Assembly: GCA_963082975.1 (NCBI GenBank)
Contig: OY720350.1
Location: 2,875,001 to 2,939,000, forward strand
From: Labia minor
Lineage: Eukaryota; Arthropoda; Insecta; Dermaptera; Spongiphoridae
DNA: 64,000 nucleotides
Direction: 5' to 3'
Shown here: positions 10,548-21,430 of the stretch, one piece after another
Numbering within the stretch: the first letter of the stretch is position 1
Layout of the letters: each line of letters starts with the position of its first letter
The notes under the pieces: model-generated
Seen by the model: only the letters and a program-made list of their open reading frames with translations
Told to the model about the DNA's origin: nothing
Databases searched by the model: none
Program-made: the position numbers and the translations under genes

Positions 10548-10694
10548 TTACTATCAGCTTTGCCCTTAAAACACTCCTCTTTACCTCTCATCCACCTATC
10601 ATCTCTTTCTTCATTGGTTCACTCAATTACTTGTTTATTAAGGGTGAATGAATGCGTACATAGGTGTATGGTGTATGTATGTGTGACAATCCGT

Positions 10695-10728
<34 letters not shown>

Positions 10729-10730
10729 AT
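10515..10730. repeat. two (TC)n microsatellites
   Basis: CT/TC runs at 10515-10540 and about 10696-10727, separated by ordinary sequence. On the opposite strand they are GA runs. Confidence 0.9.
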
Positions 10731-10919
10731 TTGATTCAAAATAACAAGTAACCAAGTACATTTACTTAATCAAATCTTCCGTATGGATTAAATTTAACCA
10801 CTTTGGAATTTCCATTGCACAATTCTACAAACCCACATTATAAATTAATAAATTTAATTCAAGTAAACAACTTTTTTTTACACATTTATTAATTATTATA
10901 AATATATTATAAATCATTT

Positions 10920-11530
10920 TTATCGACCGACGATAGTAAGGGAGGAATTATTTTCACACCAAATTTCACATGTGGAGATTTTTACATATCTCCACGAATC
11001 ATGCATTTTCTTAACAGACAAAAGTATTTTTAGCATGATGTCTGTCCGTCTGTCCGTATAGATGTGTACAGCTTGAACGGCTCAACGTATTTTGATGAAA
11101 TTTGGTATATTTACTTCATGCATCAGTGGGATGAATGGATCAACGGAAACCGGAAGTGGTAGTATTAGCGATCGACGATAGGAAGGGAAGGGTTATTTTC
11201 ATACCAAATTTCACATGAGGAGATTTTTTATATATCACCACGAATCATGCACTTTGTATTGGTTTTATCCTCGAGAAAATCATATTCATTAGTTTTTTCT
11301 TAATTTAAAATTATATGACATCACCCAGCCCTTCATGACGTCACAGCCAGCTCCTACTTATATATTATAAATAAAAGAAAATTAAAAATATTTATGTTAT
11401 ATCGATATCTGTTTTTTATTGGATTAATAGATAAGTACATTTAAATTATTTAAAATTATTTCTGTAGCTGAAAATTAATTTACTTGAAACCGTCGGTCGG
11501 TTCTGCGCCTGGCAAAAGGCCATCTTATTT
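10920..11530 (+). mobile_element. Helitron-like non-autonomous element, copy B
   Basis: Starts CGACCGACGATAGTAAGG, contains CTGTCCGTCTGTCCGT and TTTTGATGAAATTTGGTATA, two TGACGTCA-like sites near 11315-11345 (one mutated), and ends in a degenerate version of the terminal hairpin (about 11505-11525). Direct repeat of 12308-12950. Confidence 0.65.
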
Positions 11531-12300
11531 AATATACTATACCTAATTATATTTTTGTTAAATTTGTTCAAATAAAATTTAATCATGTGTAGATAATAAC
11601 TTTTAGTTCATTAATATCCAAATAAATTTAATTTTAATTATGTATATTATAAATATACTATTCCTACATATATATATATATATATTATATATTACTAAAT
11701 ACCAGTATAAATATTGATAATTAAAATAGATTAATATATTATGAAATTAAAAGAGTATTTATTTAATATGCCTATTAATATTACCATGTGATTATGATTA
11801 TGATTATGATTATAATTATTATAATTATAATTTTATGTTTATAAATTTATTTCAAATTTTAACTTAAAATATTAAAATCAATCCCTGAGATATCCAAAGA
11901 ATAATAAAAAAAAAAATATTATTATCCATTGGCTGATATTGAATGCAAATCATTTAAAATCGATTTAACATTCATGATTGGCATACCACATGTCAATAAC
12001 ATCAATTATATCCATTAATTCTCCAGTTAATAATTGTCAAACTATTCTATCAATGTATTATTTTATCAAAAATTAAATATTGATAATTATATATAATTGA
12101 CTACATATAAGCTGATAATCTAAAATATTAATATATAATATCTTATATCTTATACAGGTATACTTAGAATAATTATATAAACTATTCTCATGATGAAGCA
12201 ATAGAGAATGTTCACTGAATTTGGTATATTAATATTTTTTTTTTTTTAAATAAAAAGTTTTATCAATCAGACATTCTAATTAAATTAAATATAAAATTAT
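11531..12300. other. AT-rich non-coding stretch
   Basis: (TA)n at about 11668-11690 and a short GATTAT repeat at 11787-11812. No gene supported. Confidence 0.5.
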
Positions 12301-12307
12301 ACTTTTT

Positions 12308-12950
12308 TTTACCGACCGACGATAGTAAGGGAGGTATTGTTTTCACACCAAATTTTACATGTGGAGATTTTTACATATCTCCACGTATCATGCATTTTCT
12401 TAACAGAAAAAAGTATTTTTAGCATGATGTCTGTCCGTCCTTCCGTCCGTATAAATGTATACAGCCTGAACGGCTCAACCGATTTTGATGAAATTTGGTA
12501 TATTTACTTAATGCATCAGTGGGATGAATTGATCAACTTTTGGTGCAAATCCGGAATCCGGAAGTGGAAGTATTACCGATCTACGATAGGAAGGGAAGGG
12601 TTATTTTCACACCAAATTTCACATGAGGAGATTTTTTTATATATCACCCCACGAATCTCATGCACTTTGTATTGGTTTTATCCTCGGGAAAATCATATTT
12701 ATTAGTTTTTTCTTGATTTAAAATTATATGACGTCATCCAGCCATTCATGACGTCACAGCCTGGTCTTGCATATATATTATAAATAAAATAAAATTAAAA
12801 ATGTTTATATTTATTATTTATGTATGCCTATCTGTTTTTTATTACATTAATAGATATATTAAAATTATTTGAAATTGTTTCTGTAGCTGGAAATTAATTT
12901 ACTTCAAACCGTCCGTCGGTTCGGACCTGGCCACAGGTCAACTTATTTTT
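12308..12950 (+). mobile_element. Helitron-like non-autonomous element, copy C
   Basis: Best-preserved copy. Starts ACCGACCGACGATAGTAAGG; core phrase CAACCGATTTTGATGAAAT; two perfect ATGACGTCA sites at about 12730 and 12752 in inverted context; ends with GGACCTGGCCACAGGTC (6-bp stem, GCCA loop) then AACTTATT. A 122-codon frame across it (12337-12705) arises from the repeat, recurs in no other copy intact, and is not treated as a gene. Confidence 0.65.
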
Positions 12951-14235
12951 TTAGAACCAAATTGAAAAAATTTTGACAAAAAAGTACGAAATGTCCTAAA
13001 TATCTAAAAAAAAAAATATTTAATTTAAATCAAATCAAATATACTTAAATTATCTTTATGAAACTACAATATATTTAATTAGGTATTTTCAATTCTTTCT
13101 TTCTTTTTTTTAATTTATTTTATTTTTAAAAGAGAAATTCATATTGAAAATAAAAATACTTTTATTGAATTTTTTAAAATATAAAAAAATATTTATTTAT
13201 TCACGGTTTACTTGAACCCCCTCCCATAATAAAGTCAATAAATGTCTTTTTTTTATATTTTAATAATTATTGTTTTGTATTTTGTATATAAATTTAATTT
13301 GGAATTTATAAATAACTCACTTAAATACACACAAAAAAAAAAATGAAATCATTATTTTACTAGGGAGATGGGAAACATCGGAAAACATACGTACATTCTC
13401 ATTCTCATTGACCACGTAGAGATAACAACATCAAATACCTACTTTTATGTCAAATCCATTTTTTTTTTATTATTTTTTTTCAATTGTACGAAGTAACATT
13501 GCTGAATTTACACAGACTTCTCATATATAATAATCCTTCTATTCAACAACGGTATTATATTATAATAAATGTAAACTGTAAATAAATAAAAATATAAATT
13601 TAATTTTAACTAAAATTCTATCATATAAACTTTAAACGTAAATTGTCATAGGAATGAACATTGGGGAGGTTTTCATAAATTCTTATAAAATGTTTTATAC
13701 AAAAAATTTCAGGAGCATTGGAGTAACAAATTTATTTATATTTTCAGACAAAATACGGGTCGGTAATTTAAAATTTATATATTCATCTAAAATTTATCTA
13801 ATTAATCTGGAAAACATTGTAAATTTATATAACATATTCTCTTTCTGTCTTTCTGATCTTGAAAATTGTTCATGTTTATGTCATTATTTATTTATTATAT
13901 TATTTATGATATTTTAAAAACACAATTTCGTTCTTTAATTGATATTGATTTAAAATGATAATTATAAAGAATATATTTATCTTATTCAAAATAAATTGTT
14001 GAATAAATATGATCTAATAATATTATATTTAATAAAAATGAGACTTTTACACATGAGATAATATAAATTATATTTGATTATTATAAAAAAAAAAAAAATA
14101 ATACTTAAATATTTTAATAATTTTTTTTCAATTTTGAAAAACAACATTTTAAGTCTTTTCAATGATATCAGATAGAAATGATGAGTTGTCTTATTACTAT
14201 ATGATTTAACTTAAATAATATTTGAATAATTTATT
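12951..14235. other. AT-rich non-coding stretch
   Basis: A/T-runs and short fragments shared with other AT-rich repeats here. No gene supported. Confidence 0.5.
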
Positions 14236-14244
14236 TTATGACTA

Positions 14245-14462
14245 AACGTGCCGCTTTTCTGGAATTGTCCCGATTTTAGGTGCTCTGTCCCGGCGACCCG
14301 AAAAATGTCTTCGAGTCAGTCTTTTGTCCCGGTTTTTAAATATTTAGGTCCGACGAACGTTTCCTTACAATTTTTTATTCAAAATGGCTCTAAAAAAAAA
14401 AGTAAAATTTTTTACAAATGTCCTGGTTTGGTGTTTTCGAAATTTGGTCACCATATATGTAT
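14245..14462. repeat. decayed DNA-transposon fragment rich in GTCCCG
   Basis: Four GTCCCG/GTCCTG motifs spaced along about 200 bp and a right end reading TTTGGTCACCATAT, the usual look of a one-ended non-autonomous DNA transposon. The open frame here (14248-14514) follows from the repeat. No matching left terminus seen. Confidence 0.35.
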
Positions 14463-14559
14463 ATATTATATTATAGAATTTATATTATTATCAGTAGAAA
14501 CAGTCTATACTTGAAAAATATAAAACTGAAGCCATTTCTAATAATAACAACATATTAAT

Positions 14560-15010
14560 ATATATATATAATATAGAATCAAATATTTTATCAAGTAAAT
14601 TTGATTATTTTTTACATCTTGAAATGAAAATCAAGTTATTTTTATTAATTTGTACCAGGAATTTAGGAAATAAATTTTTGATGGGTCATTTTTAGAAGAA
14701 TCCATAAAACAATTGTAATCAATAATTAAAAAATAATTAAAATTGTAAAATTTTTAAAGTTTATAATATAATAAATTGTATAAATTTGATAAAGGATCGA
14801 GCAATAGCAATCGGTGTTCCAGGTATTGTAGGTATAATATAGGAACACAAATATTTTATCAACTAAATTGGAATATTATTTTTTACATTGAAATGGAAAT
14901 CGAAAAATTCATTTGTACTATTTTAGAAAATAAATTTTTCATGTGTCATTTAATAATTGTAATAAATAATTAAAAAATTGTATAAAAATCTTTGTTAATA
15001 GGTCTAACGA
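14560..15010. repeat. dispersed AT-rich repeat with GATCGAGC motif, two tandem units
   Basis: Two partial units (14560-14780, 14780-15000), each with a block about TCAAGTAAATTTGATTATTT / AATTTTTNATGNGTCATTT and a shared tail AATAATTGTAATAAATAATTAAA. Between them is GGATCGAGCAATAGCAATCGGTGTTCCAGGTA, a relative of the hairpin motif at 29115, 29582 and 31280. Confidence 0.5.
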
Positions 15011-15011
15011 T

Positions 15012-15034
15012 AGGTAGTATATATATCTTCTTCT
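15012..15034 (-). other. 3' tail of the non-LTR element
   Basis: AGA and TA repeats directly after the stop codon on the minus strand; the likely 3' terminus of the element. Confidence 0.6.
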
Positions 15035-18013
15035 TCAAGTGCCTTGTCCGGTCTCCCTGACGTCGGCGATCACTCTGGCGAAAACGTCTCTATTTTCCGC
15101 CGTGCGGAACAGCTCTCCCACGCTCCTTATGCCGGTCCATTCCCTGATATTCCCTAACCAGGATTGGCGTCTTCTCCCGGGTCCACGTCGACCCTCAATT
15201 TTCCCTTTGAGGATTAATTGAAGGAGTTGATATTTATTACCTCTCAAGATGTGGCCGAGGTAAGAGATTTTCCGGCATTTGACAGTGTTGAGGAGTTCTC
15301 GCTGTGTGTTTGCTCTCCTCAAGACATCCCTGTTGGTAACTCTCTCGACCCAGGGAATTCGCAGCATTCGCCTGAGGATCCACATCTCAAAAGCCTCCAG
15401 GCGATTCATCGTACTGACCTTGAGTGTCCATGCTTCCACACCATATAAGAGAATGGACCAAACATAGCATTTGGCCATTCTCTGTCGTAATTTAAGATTT
15501 AGGTTGTCATCACAGAAGAAGGATCTCATTTTATTGAAGGTGGACCTCGCAGCCTCAATTCTGGACTTAATTTCGATATCCGGGTCTAGCTGGTCATTTA
15601 TGATACAACCAAGATATTTAAAAGATCTTACTCGTTCAACTTGTTTGTTATCGAGGTGGAGGGAGGCGTTTCCATGTGGCTGGCGGCTAAAGACCATAAA
15701 TTTTGTTTTGGCTATATTGATGTTTAAGCCCGCTTTAATTCCAATTTGAGAAATTTTATTTAGAAGTAGTTGAAGGTCTTCAATGTTTTCAGACAGGATC
15801 ACAGTGTCGTCGGCATATTTAATTGTACTAATTGGTACGCCATTTACTTTCACCCCCATATCCAGTTCTTCCAAGGCCTCCTTAAAAATTCTGTCAGCAT
15901 AGAGATTAAATAAAAGGGGAGAGAGAATGCATCCTTGTCGGACTCCTCTCTGGATCTCAATTCCCGGTGTTGTGGATTTTCCTACTCTGATTACGGCATA
16001 TTGCCTCCAGTACAGATTTTTTATAATCCTGATATCTTTTTCGTCCACTCCAGCATCGCACAGAAGTTCAATCAGTCTAGTGTGTTTTATTCTGTCAAAG
16101 GCTTTTTCGTAGTCAACAAAACATGCAAATACATTCTTGTGTTGGTCACGACATTTTTGAAGCAAAACATTGAAGCCAAATAATGCTTCTCTTGTACCGA
16201 AGGCGTTTCTGAATCCAAACTGCGAGTCATCTAAGTCTAACTCACATTTTAATCGGATGCGGGCGTGTATTATTCGAAGAAAGGTCTTTAACATGTGGCT
16301 CATAAGACTGATGAGGCGATAGTCACTGCAATTCTTAGGGTATTGTTTCTTTGGGATAGTAACAAATGTTGATTTCAGCCATTCCTCTGGAAGCACACCG
16401 CAGTTATAGATATTGTTAAATATTTTCAATACCAGGTCTATATTGTCTTCATTGATGAATTTGATTAATTCCATTGGGATTCCATCTGGTCCCGGCGCTT
16501 TCTTGTTCTTAGCAATTGAAATAGCGTGAATTAGCTCTGATTTTATTATTTTTGGTCCTTCAGGATCGCAATCATCAATTTCAACTTCCTCTCTGGAATC
16601 TTCAAAAAGTTTTGCTGCGTACAATTGCCAGGCTTTCATGAGTTCAGCTTCGTCCGTTACTAGTTTTTTGGCTTCATTTAGTATTGACATTGGTGGTCGA
16701 CTCCTGAATTGTCCAGTTATTTCCTTTACCTTTACATGTATATTAAACATGTCATGTTTTGAGACTAATTCTTCTATTTCTTCACACCTTTCTGTCATCC
16801 AAATTTGTTTTGCTAGTTTAATCCCTTTCCTTATTTTGAATTGCATCTTTTTATATTCCACGATGTTATTTTTGAGAAGTCTCCTTTCTTCCATCAAATC
16901 CAAAATCTCGTCCGTCATCCACGACCTCCTCTTCATTGTACGTGTTCTCCTCAAGTGAAGCGAACCAGTCTCCACCAAAGCATTTTTCAGCAGTGCCCAC
17001 TGAGTATTTATATCGTCAAGATCGTCAATAGATATCCTCATTAATTTGCCATTGAGATCATCAATAACAGCATTCCTAACATCCTCAAATTGTAATCTTG
17101 ATGTATCAATAATATTAACGTTGCAGTTTTTTCTTTTTACAGACTTCAACGCTAGGCCCATGTCCGCAACCAAAGGGTTGTGATCTGAGCCTATGTCTGC
17201 ACCAGGGTATGTTGTGACTCTTTTAACACAATTTCGGAAACGTCTGTTTATCAGAATGTAATCAATTTGGTTCCTACTTGGTTCTTGGTTGTCAATAGAG
17301 TCTCTGGGTGATTTCCATGTGTAAAGACGTCGCTTTGGAAGTTTAAATAGCGTATTAGTTACTACCATCTCTGTAGTTTGGCAGAAATCATAGAGCCGGT
17401 CTCCTCTCTCATTACACTCACCTAAGCCGAAATCGCCGACCAAATCCCCCCGTCTGCCCTGACCGATTTTAGCATTAAAGTCTCCAAGTATCAAGTTTAT
17501 GGTATTCTTCTTGAGAGAGTTTAGAGTGTTTTCTAAAGTGTTGTAGAATTTTTCCACTTCCTCATCGTATTTACTATCAGATGTAGGTGCGTAGACTTGT
17601 AAGATATTTATGTCAAATGGCTGTCCATGAATCTGTAGCAGCATCACTCTATCCGATATGGGCACAAAGTTCTTAACGTACCTCGTGAACTCCGAGTCAA
17701 CTAGAATTCCGACACCGTTTCGATGAAACCTATCTCCACTCTCACTTCCTGAGTAATAGAGTGTTCCTCCTTCCTGAGAACAAACACCGACACCAGGCCA
17801 TCTGAGTTCGCTGATTCCCATGAACTTAACTTTAAGTCTTCTCATTTCTTTGATAGCGTTGTTTAATTTTCCGGCCATGAAGAGACTTCTGACATTCCAT
17901 GTACACACTCGCAATCTGGTTTTCACTATTCTGAGCCGGGAGATTCTTCGCACCCCTTGCCCATTTAAGGGCTGCCCGGGACTGGGGGCCATTTGTATTT
18001 TGTTTCTCGTCAT
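15035..18013 (-). CDS. intact APE/reverse-transcriptase ORF of a non-LTR retrotransposon (RTE-like)
   Basis: A 992-residue ORF with no stop or frameshift. Residues about 33-290 are an apurinic-type endonuclease: N40 in TWNVRS, E69 in SELRW, Y141, D178/N180 in GDFNAKIG, D251 and S276-D277-H278. The reverse transcriptase spans about 500-780, with FVDYEKAFDR, GVRQGCILSPLLFNLY and the catalytic YADD at 733-736. A C-terminal region (about 850-990) has SYLGHILRG and GPGRRRQSWLGN. This is the one-ORF layout of RTE-type elements, which nick target DNA and prime reverse transcription there. The 3' end is very short: the stop is followed by AGAAGAAGATATATATA, a simple-repeat tail as RTE elements often have. 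All catalytic positions are present, so the copy may be recent. The clade assignment is by resemblance. Confidence 0.93.
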   Translation of the reverse strand: MTRNKIQMAPSPGQPLNGQGVRRISRLRIVKTRLRVCTWNVRSLFMAGKLNNAIKEMRRLKVKFMGISELRWPGVGVCSQEGGTLYYSGSESGDRFHRNGVGILVDSEFTRYVKNFVPISDRVMLLQIHGQPFDINILQVYAPTSDSKYDEEVEKFYNTLENTLNSLKKNTINLILGDFNAKIGQGRRGDLVGDFGLGECNERGDRLYDFCQTTEMVVTNTLFKLPKRRLYTWKSPRDSIDNQEPSRNQIDYILINRRFRNCVKRVTTYPGADIGSDHNPLVADMGLALKSVKRKNCNVNIIDTSRLQFEDVRNAVIDDLNGKLMRISIDDLDDINTQWALLKNALVETGSLHLRRTRTMKRRSWMTDEILDLMEERRLLKNNIVEYKKMQFKIRKGIKLAKQIWMTERCEEIEELVSKHDMFNIHVKVKEITGQFRSRPPMSILNEAKKLVTDEAELMKAWQLYAAKLFEDSREEVEIDDCDPEGPKIIKSELIHAISIAKNKKAPGPDGIPMELIKFINEDNIDLVLKIFNNIYNCGVLPEEWLKSTFVTIPKKQYPKNCSDYRLISLMSHMLKTFLRIIHARIRLKCELDLDDSQFGFRNAFGTREALFGFNVLLQKCRDQHKNVFACFVDYEKAFDRIKHTRLIELLCDAGVDEKDIRIIKNLYWRQYAVIRVGKSTTPGIEIQRGVRQGCILSPLLFNLYADRIFKEALEELDMGVKVNGVPISTIKYADDTVILSENIEDLQLLLNKISQIGIKAGLNINIAKTKFMVFSRQPHGNASLHLDNKQVERVRSFKYLGCIINDQLDPDIEIKSRIEAARSTFNKMRSFFCDDNLNLKLRQRMAKCYVWSILLYGVEAWTLKVSTMNRLEAFEMWILRRMLRIPWVERVTNRDVLRRANTQRELLNTVKCRKISYLGHILRGNKYQLLQLILKGKIEGRRGPGRRRQSWLGNIREWTGIRSVGELFRTAENRDVFARVIADVRETGQGT

Positions 18014-18440
18014 AGTGAATTTCCTGGGGATGGTATACCGAAGTGGTTTCCCGTTGCCTTCTTCGGTTTGATTCTCAGCCGCCCCTAACCTGGAGTACAG
18101 ACGCTGTTCGTAGCCGCCCCTAACCTGGAGAACAGACGCTACTGGGTTTCGCCATAACTGGCTTAAGAGAAGAGAAAGTAAATAGTAAGAAATGAAAGAC
18201 CCCTAGCCCTCGGACACCTAATAGCGTCGGGGTCGGAAGAAACAAGAGTTGGCCAAGAGAGGCCAGATAGGAAAGATAAAAGTAAGATATCTAGTACAAG
18301 TAAGTGGAAGCAATACTAGATATGGCTTGGGACCTCATGGATGCCAATCCATATGCTCATAAGCTATGAGCCCCTCAAGGGAATATGTAAGATCACCCAG
18401 CGCGCATACAAACCGCCCGCCACAAGCCACTGATAGGAAA
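18014..18440 (-). other. probable 5' UTR of the non-LTR element
   Basis: Base composition stays as GC-rich as the ORF up to about 18430 and then drops. A unit CCGCCCCTAACCTGGAG plus ACAGACGCT occurs twice (about 18079-18110 and 18112-18143). The frame remains open for some codons upstream of the chosen ATG at 18013, so the true start could be slightly earlier. Confidence 0.55.
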
Positions 18441-18896
18441 AAGGAAATTGTTATTTATTTATTTTATAATATTAGTAAATGTTAATCGGGATAAGTTATT
18501 AATAGGAATAAATAAATAAAGGATTTAAAACAGGAGTGGTAGAGGGGGGAGAAGGAGTGGAGTACTTGCTTGGTAGAACGTTGAACCCTGAACTGAACTC
18601 GGAATTAGATGACAAAAATAAAATTAGAACAATGATCATTATCATTATCACTAATTATACTTATTAATGGGTTCATATACCCATCAGTCTCAGTACCGAG
18701 AATTACCAATTAAGGATCCACCGCGCCCACCTTGGTAGCAATTGATCCCAGATGTGCCACATTGTAAAGAGCACTTCAAGATCAGTAAAATGATGTAAAA
18801 CTTACCACCAGTTTTAACAAATACCCCAAGGAAAAACGGATGGGAATCAGGAGCGATGCGACACACGTCCGACCAGCGCCGAGTTCACTCACACAT
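18441..18896. other. non-coding flank before the gap
   Basis: Mixed composition; nothing recognised. The 18660-18896 part is less AT-rich and ends abruptly at the gap. Confidence 0.4.
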
Positions 18897-19096
18897 NNNN
18901 NNNNNNNNNNNNNNNNNNNNNNNNNNNNNNNNNNNNNNNNNNNNNNNNNNNNNNNNNNNNNNNNNNNNNNNNNNNNNNNNNNNNNNNNNNNNNNNNNNNN
19001 NNNNNNNNNNNNNNNNNNNNNNNNNNNNNNNNNNNNNNNNNNNNNNNNNNNNNNNNNNNNNNNNNNNNNNNNNNNNNNNNNNNNNNNNNNNNNNNN
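18897..19096. other. assembly gap (200 N)
   Basis: Exactly 200 N bases. Features here cannot be read; the repeat on its right flank is cut by it. Confidence 0.99.
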
Positions 19097-19440
19097 ATCA
19101 TGAAATTTGGTACACGGACATTATTCAAAATTCGTATTTTTCTATCAACTTTTGAGAAATGTAGCTCAACCGGAAGAGGTTCATTACCTACAACGTTTTG
19201 ATTTTTTTCCTCTAAAGTGACCGTAATAATAAAGATAGAGGTTTGATAATTTTTCACATGATGAAAAATTGTATAAAACTGCTATATATAGAATTTCTGC
19301 TTGATTGAATCGCTGAAAGTACCAGAATTAATTTTTTTTAATTTTTTAACGCGTTGACTGGCAATCACGCGCCAGCACGTTACGTGGTATCATCAACAAA
19401 TATTATTTCACATATAATAAATATTATTTATTAATTTTCG
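19097..19440 (+). mobile_element. partial copy of the 33.9-kb hairpin-ended element
   Basis: Begins at the gap with ATCATGAAATTTGGTAC and follows the element at 33898-34488 from its middle (about 34070), through TAGCTCAACCGGAAGAGG and the TATATATAGAATTTC block, to CACGTTACGTGGTATCATCAA. The left part is in or beyond the gap. Confidence 0.7.
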
Positions 19441-19885
19441 TCGTATGGAGCTACCAGACATTATATTCAACTGGTTTACAAATAAATTTAATAATAAGTT
19501 TTTAATTGATATGAAAATAATAAGAGAAGAAAATAATTTCAAAATTTCTTGTTATAGAATAATTTAAAATACCTTTAATAGTATATTAATTTTTTTTATT
19601 TCATGTTTTTTAAGGGTTTTGACCTATACCACTTACTTACTTACTAGCACAGATCATAAGTTATTATTTCTATAAAATAGAGGTTAAAATACTGAGGTCA
19701 TTGACGTCATTGATTTTGTCACCAAGATAAAGGATGACGTTTATAAAAATATGTCTTACCATTAAACTGTTATCTATTAATATAAAAGTGTATTTTTAAT
19801 TTATTATTCATTTATATGTTAGGTATATTATATATATATATGTTGGTTTAGATTTCCGTGAATGTTATTGTTATTATTACTATCA
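19441..19885. other. AT-rich non-coding stretch
   Basis: Contains one TGACGTCA-type palindrome (about 19703) and ACTTACTTACTTACT. No gene seen. Confidence 0.45.
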
Positions 19886-20265
19886 GATTTATCAGGAATA
19901 TAATCACGTATTTTTGTGAGATTGTTTTCTCGACGTTTTGGCACCCATTTTGGCGTCATTTTCAAGAGATTATTTAGATGGGAAGATTTTTTGGATTCTG
20001 GATCTTAGTCTATATGACCAAGGGTTAATATTAACCTCGGGCTGTTGTCCAGTGCGGACGTGTGCCCGTCTCAGGATTGCCCAGGATACTTCGAAGCTCC
20101 ACAGCAACGCAGTGAGTACAAAACCACCCAACCTATCAGCCCAAAATCCCGATATTAACCCTTGGTCACACAGATTCACACCTAAATAATCTCTTGAAAA
20201 TGGCGCCAAAATAGGTGCCGAAACGTCGAGAAAACAATCTCTCTATATCCCTGATAAATCTGATA
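19886..20265. mobile_element. foldback of Penelope-like retroelement ends
   Basis: Arms 19886-19980 and 20183-20265 are inverted repeats (CTCGACGTTTTGGCACC... against ...GGTGCCGAAACGTCGAG). Each arm contains a stem-loop followed by (G/A)AAACG: GGCGCC-AAAATA-GGTGCC-GAAACG at 20202-20225, and its inverted relative at 19933-19957. Stem then GAAACG is the hallmark of hammerhead-like motifs carried by Penelope-like elements; here the CUGANGA part is degenerate (CTTGAAAA). The 200-bp centre is GC-richer with no recognised product. Confidence 0.5.
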
Positions 20266-20318
20266 GTAATATATGTAGATGTGTGTGTGTGACACTGGAC
20301 GCTCGGACAGTGCAGTCG

Positions 20319-20352
20319 CTTGATAACGATTGCAGAAGTAGCAATCGAAACG
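20319..20352 (+). ncRNA. degenerate hammerhead-like motif
   Basis: CTTGATAAC, then stem GATTGC / loop AGAAGTA / stem GCAATC, then GAAACG. This is close to the hammerhead core order CUGANGA - stem II - GAAAC, with an altered first block. Found just beyond the foldback and probably from a related Penelope-like end. Self-cleavage is not expected from the altered core. Confidence 0.35.
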
Positions 20353-20399
20353 TTGTGTATTTATTGTATTTTTTTGAATAAATTACAATAACAAATATC

Positions 20400-21104
20400 A
20401 ATATGTGGTTTTATTTACAAAATTCCCTTATAAATGTATATACGATGTTTGAAATAATAACTATTCACATTATAATATAAAAAAAGAATCATATAAAATA
20501 AATAAATTTTCTTTTCTGCATATTATATTAAAGAATTATTCTCGTTTTTTTTTCATTTTATTTTTATTTTTTCATTTAATTATACAATAATAAATATATA
20601 TCCATAATTATTATTCACAACATTATATACTTTTATTATTAATTGTATTTTATATTTTTAGGTTTATTATACCTAGAATAATATTTTATAATATGATGAT
20701 TTAATGATAATTTTTTTATTTGATTGTTTAAGTTGTTTAGATAATTAATAATTTTTGTTATACAAATATAAAAATTAAAAATAAATAAATAAATAAAATG
20801 ATTATATAGGTATTATATTATATTAATGACACGATGCATTAAAGAAGAGAAGAGGTGAAAGAGTGGCACCAAAAAGAAAAAAAACATTTTGATTTTTTTT
20901 ATAAAATAATAAATAATAAATAAAATTCATAATAATTACCTAATAATAATATTACAGTGAAAAAGATGAAAAACAAAGTAATTTATAGATTAATAAACAT
21001 ACCATTAATATATATATTAAAATTCAACTAATTTTTATGTATCCTTCTTTTTAATTTATTTTTTTTTTTTGGTAAAGAAAAAGTAAATAAAAAAAGTAAT
21101 TTCT

Positions 21105-21140
<36 letters not shown>

Positions 21141-21430
21141 CACCATTCCTATATTAAAGATATTAATAATTTAATGGTATATATACTTACATAGTTTTAG
21201 CATAAAGATGATGATTATCAGTGAATTTTATATTCATAAAATAAAATTTTAATTAATATATTTATTAGATACCTACCTACCTAAGTACATATACTTAAAC
21301 CGATAATAAATTTATAATCGGATATATATATATATCGAAAGAGAGAAGGAGAGTGTGAGAGAGAGAGAGAGAGATGTTATAGTTTTCATAGAGTAGAGTA
21401 GGTAGTTCGTTGTTATTGGTTATTTAACAT
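20400..21430. other. AT-rich region downstream of the LRR gene
   Basis: 3' flank or UTR of the minus-strand LRR gene. Contains (TA)n at about 21108-21138 and (GA)n at 21357-21374. Several AATAAA-type signals occur on the minus strand, but AT-richness makes any single choice unsafe. Confidence 0.5.

Noticed and set aside
12337-12705. A 122-codon plus-strand frame
   Set aside because: It lies entirely in a non-coding Helitron-like repeat; sister copies do not keep it open.
15039-18071. Several 60-106-codon plus-strand frames
   Set aside because: All are antisense to the intact 992-codon retrotransposon ORF.
18840-19257. Frames crossing the N gap
   Set aside because: They consist mostly of undetermined bases.
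19938-20209. Two opposing 80-codon frames in the foldback
   Set aside because: They mirror each other because the sequence is an inverted repeat; no protein family recognised.
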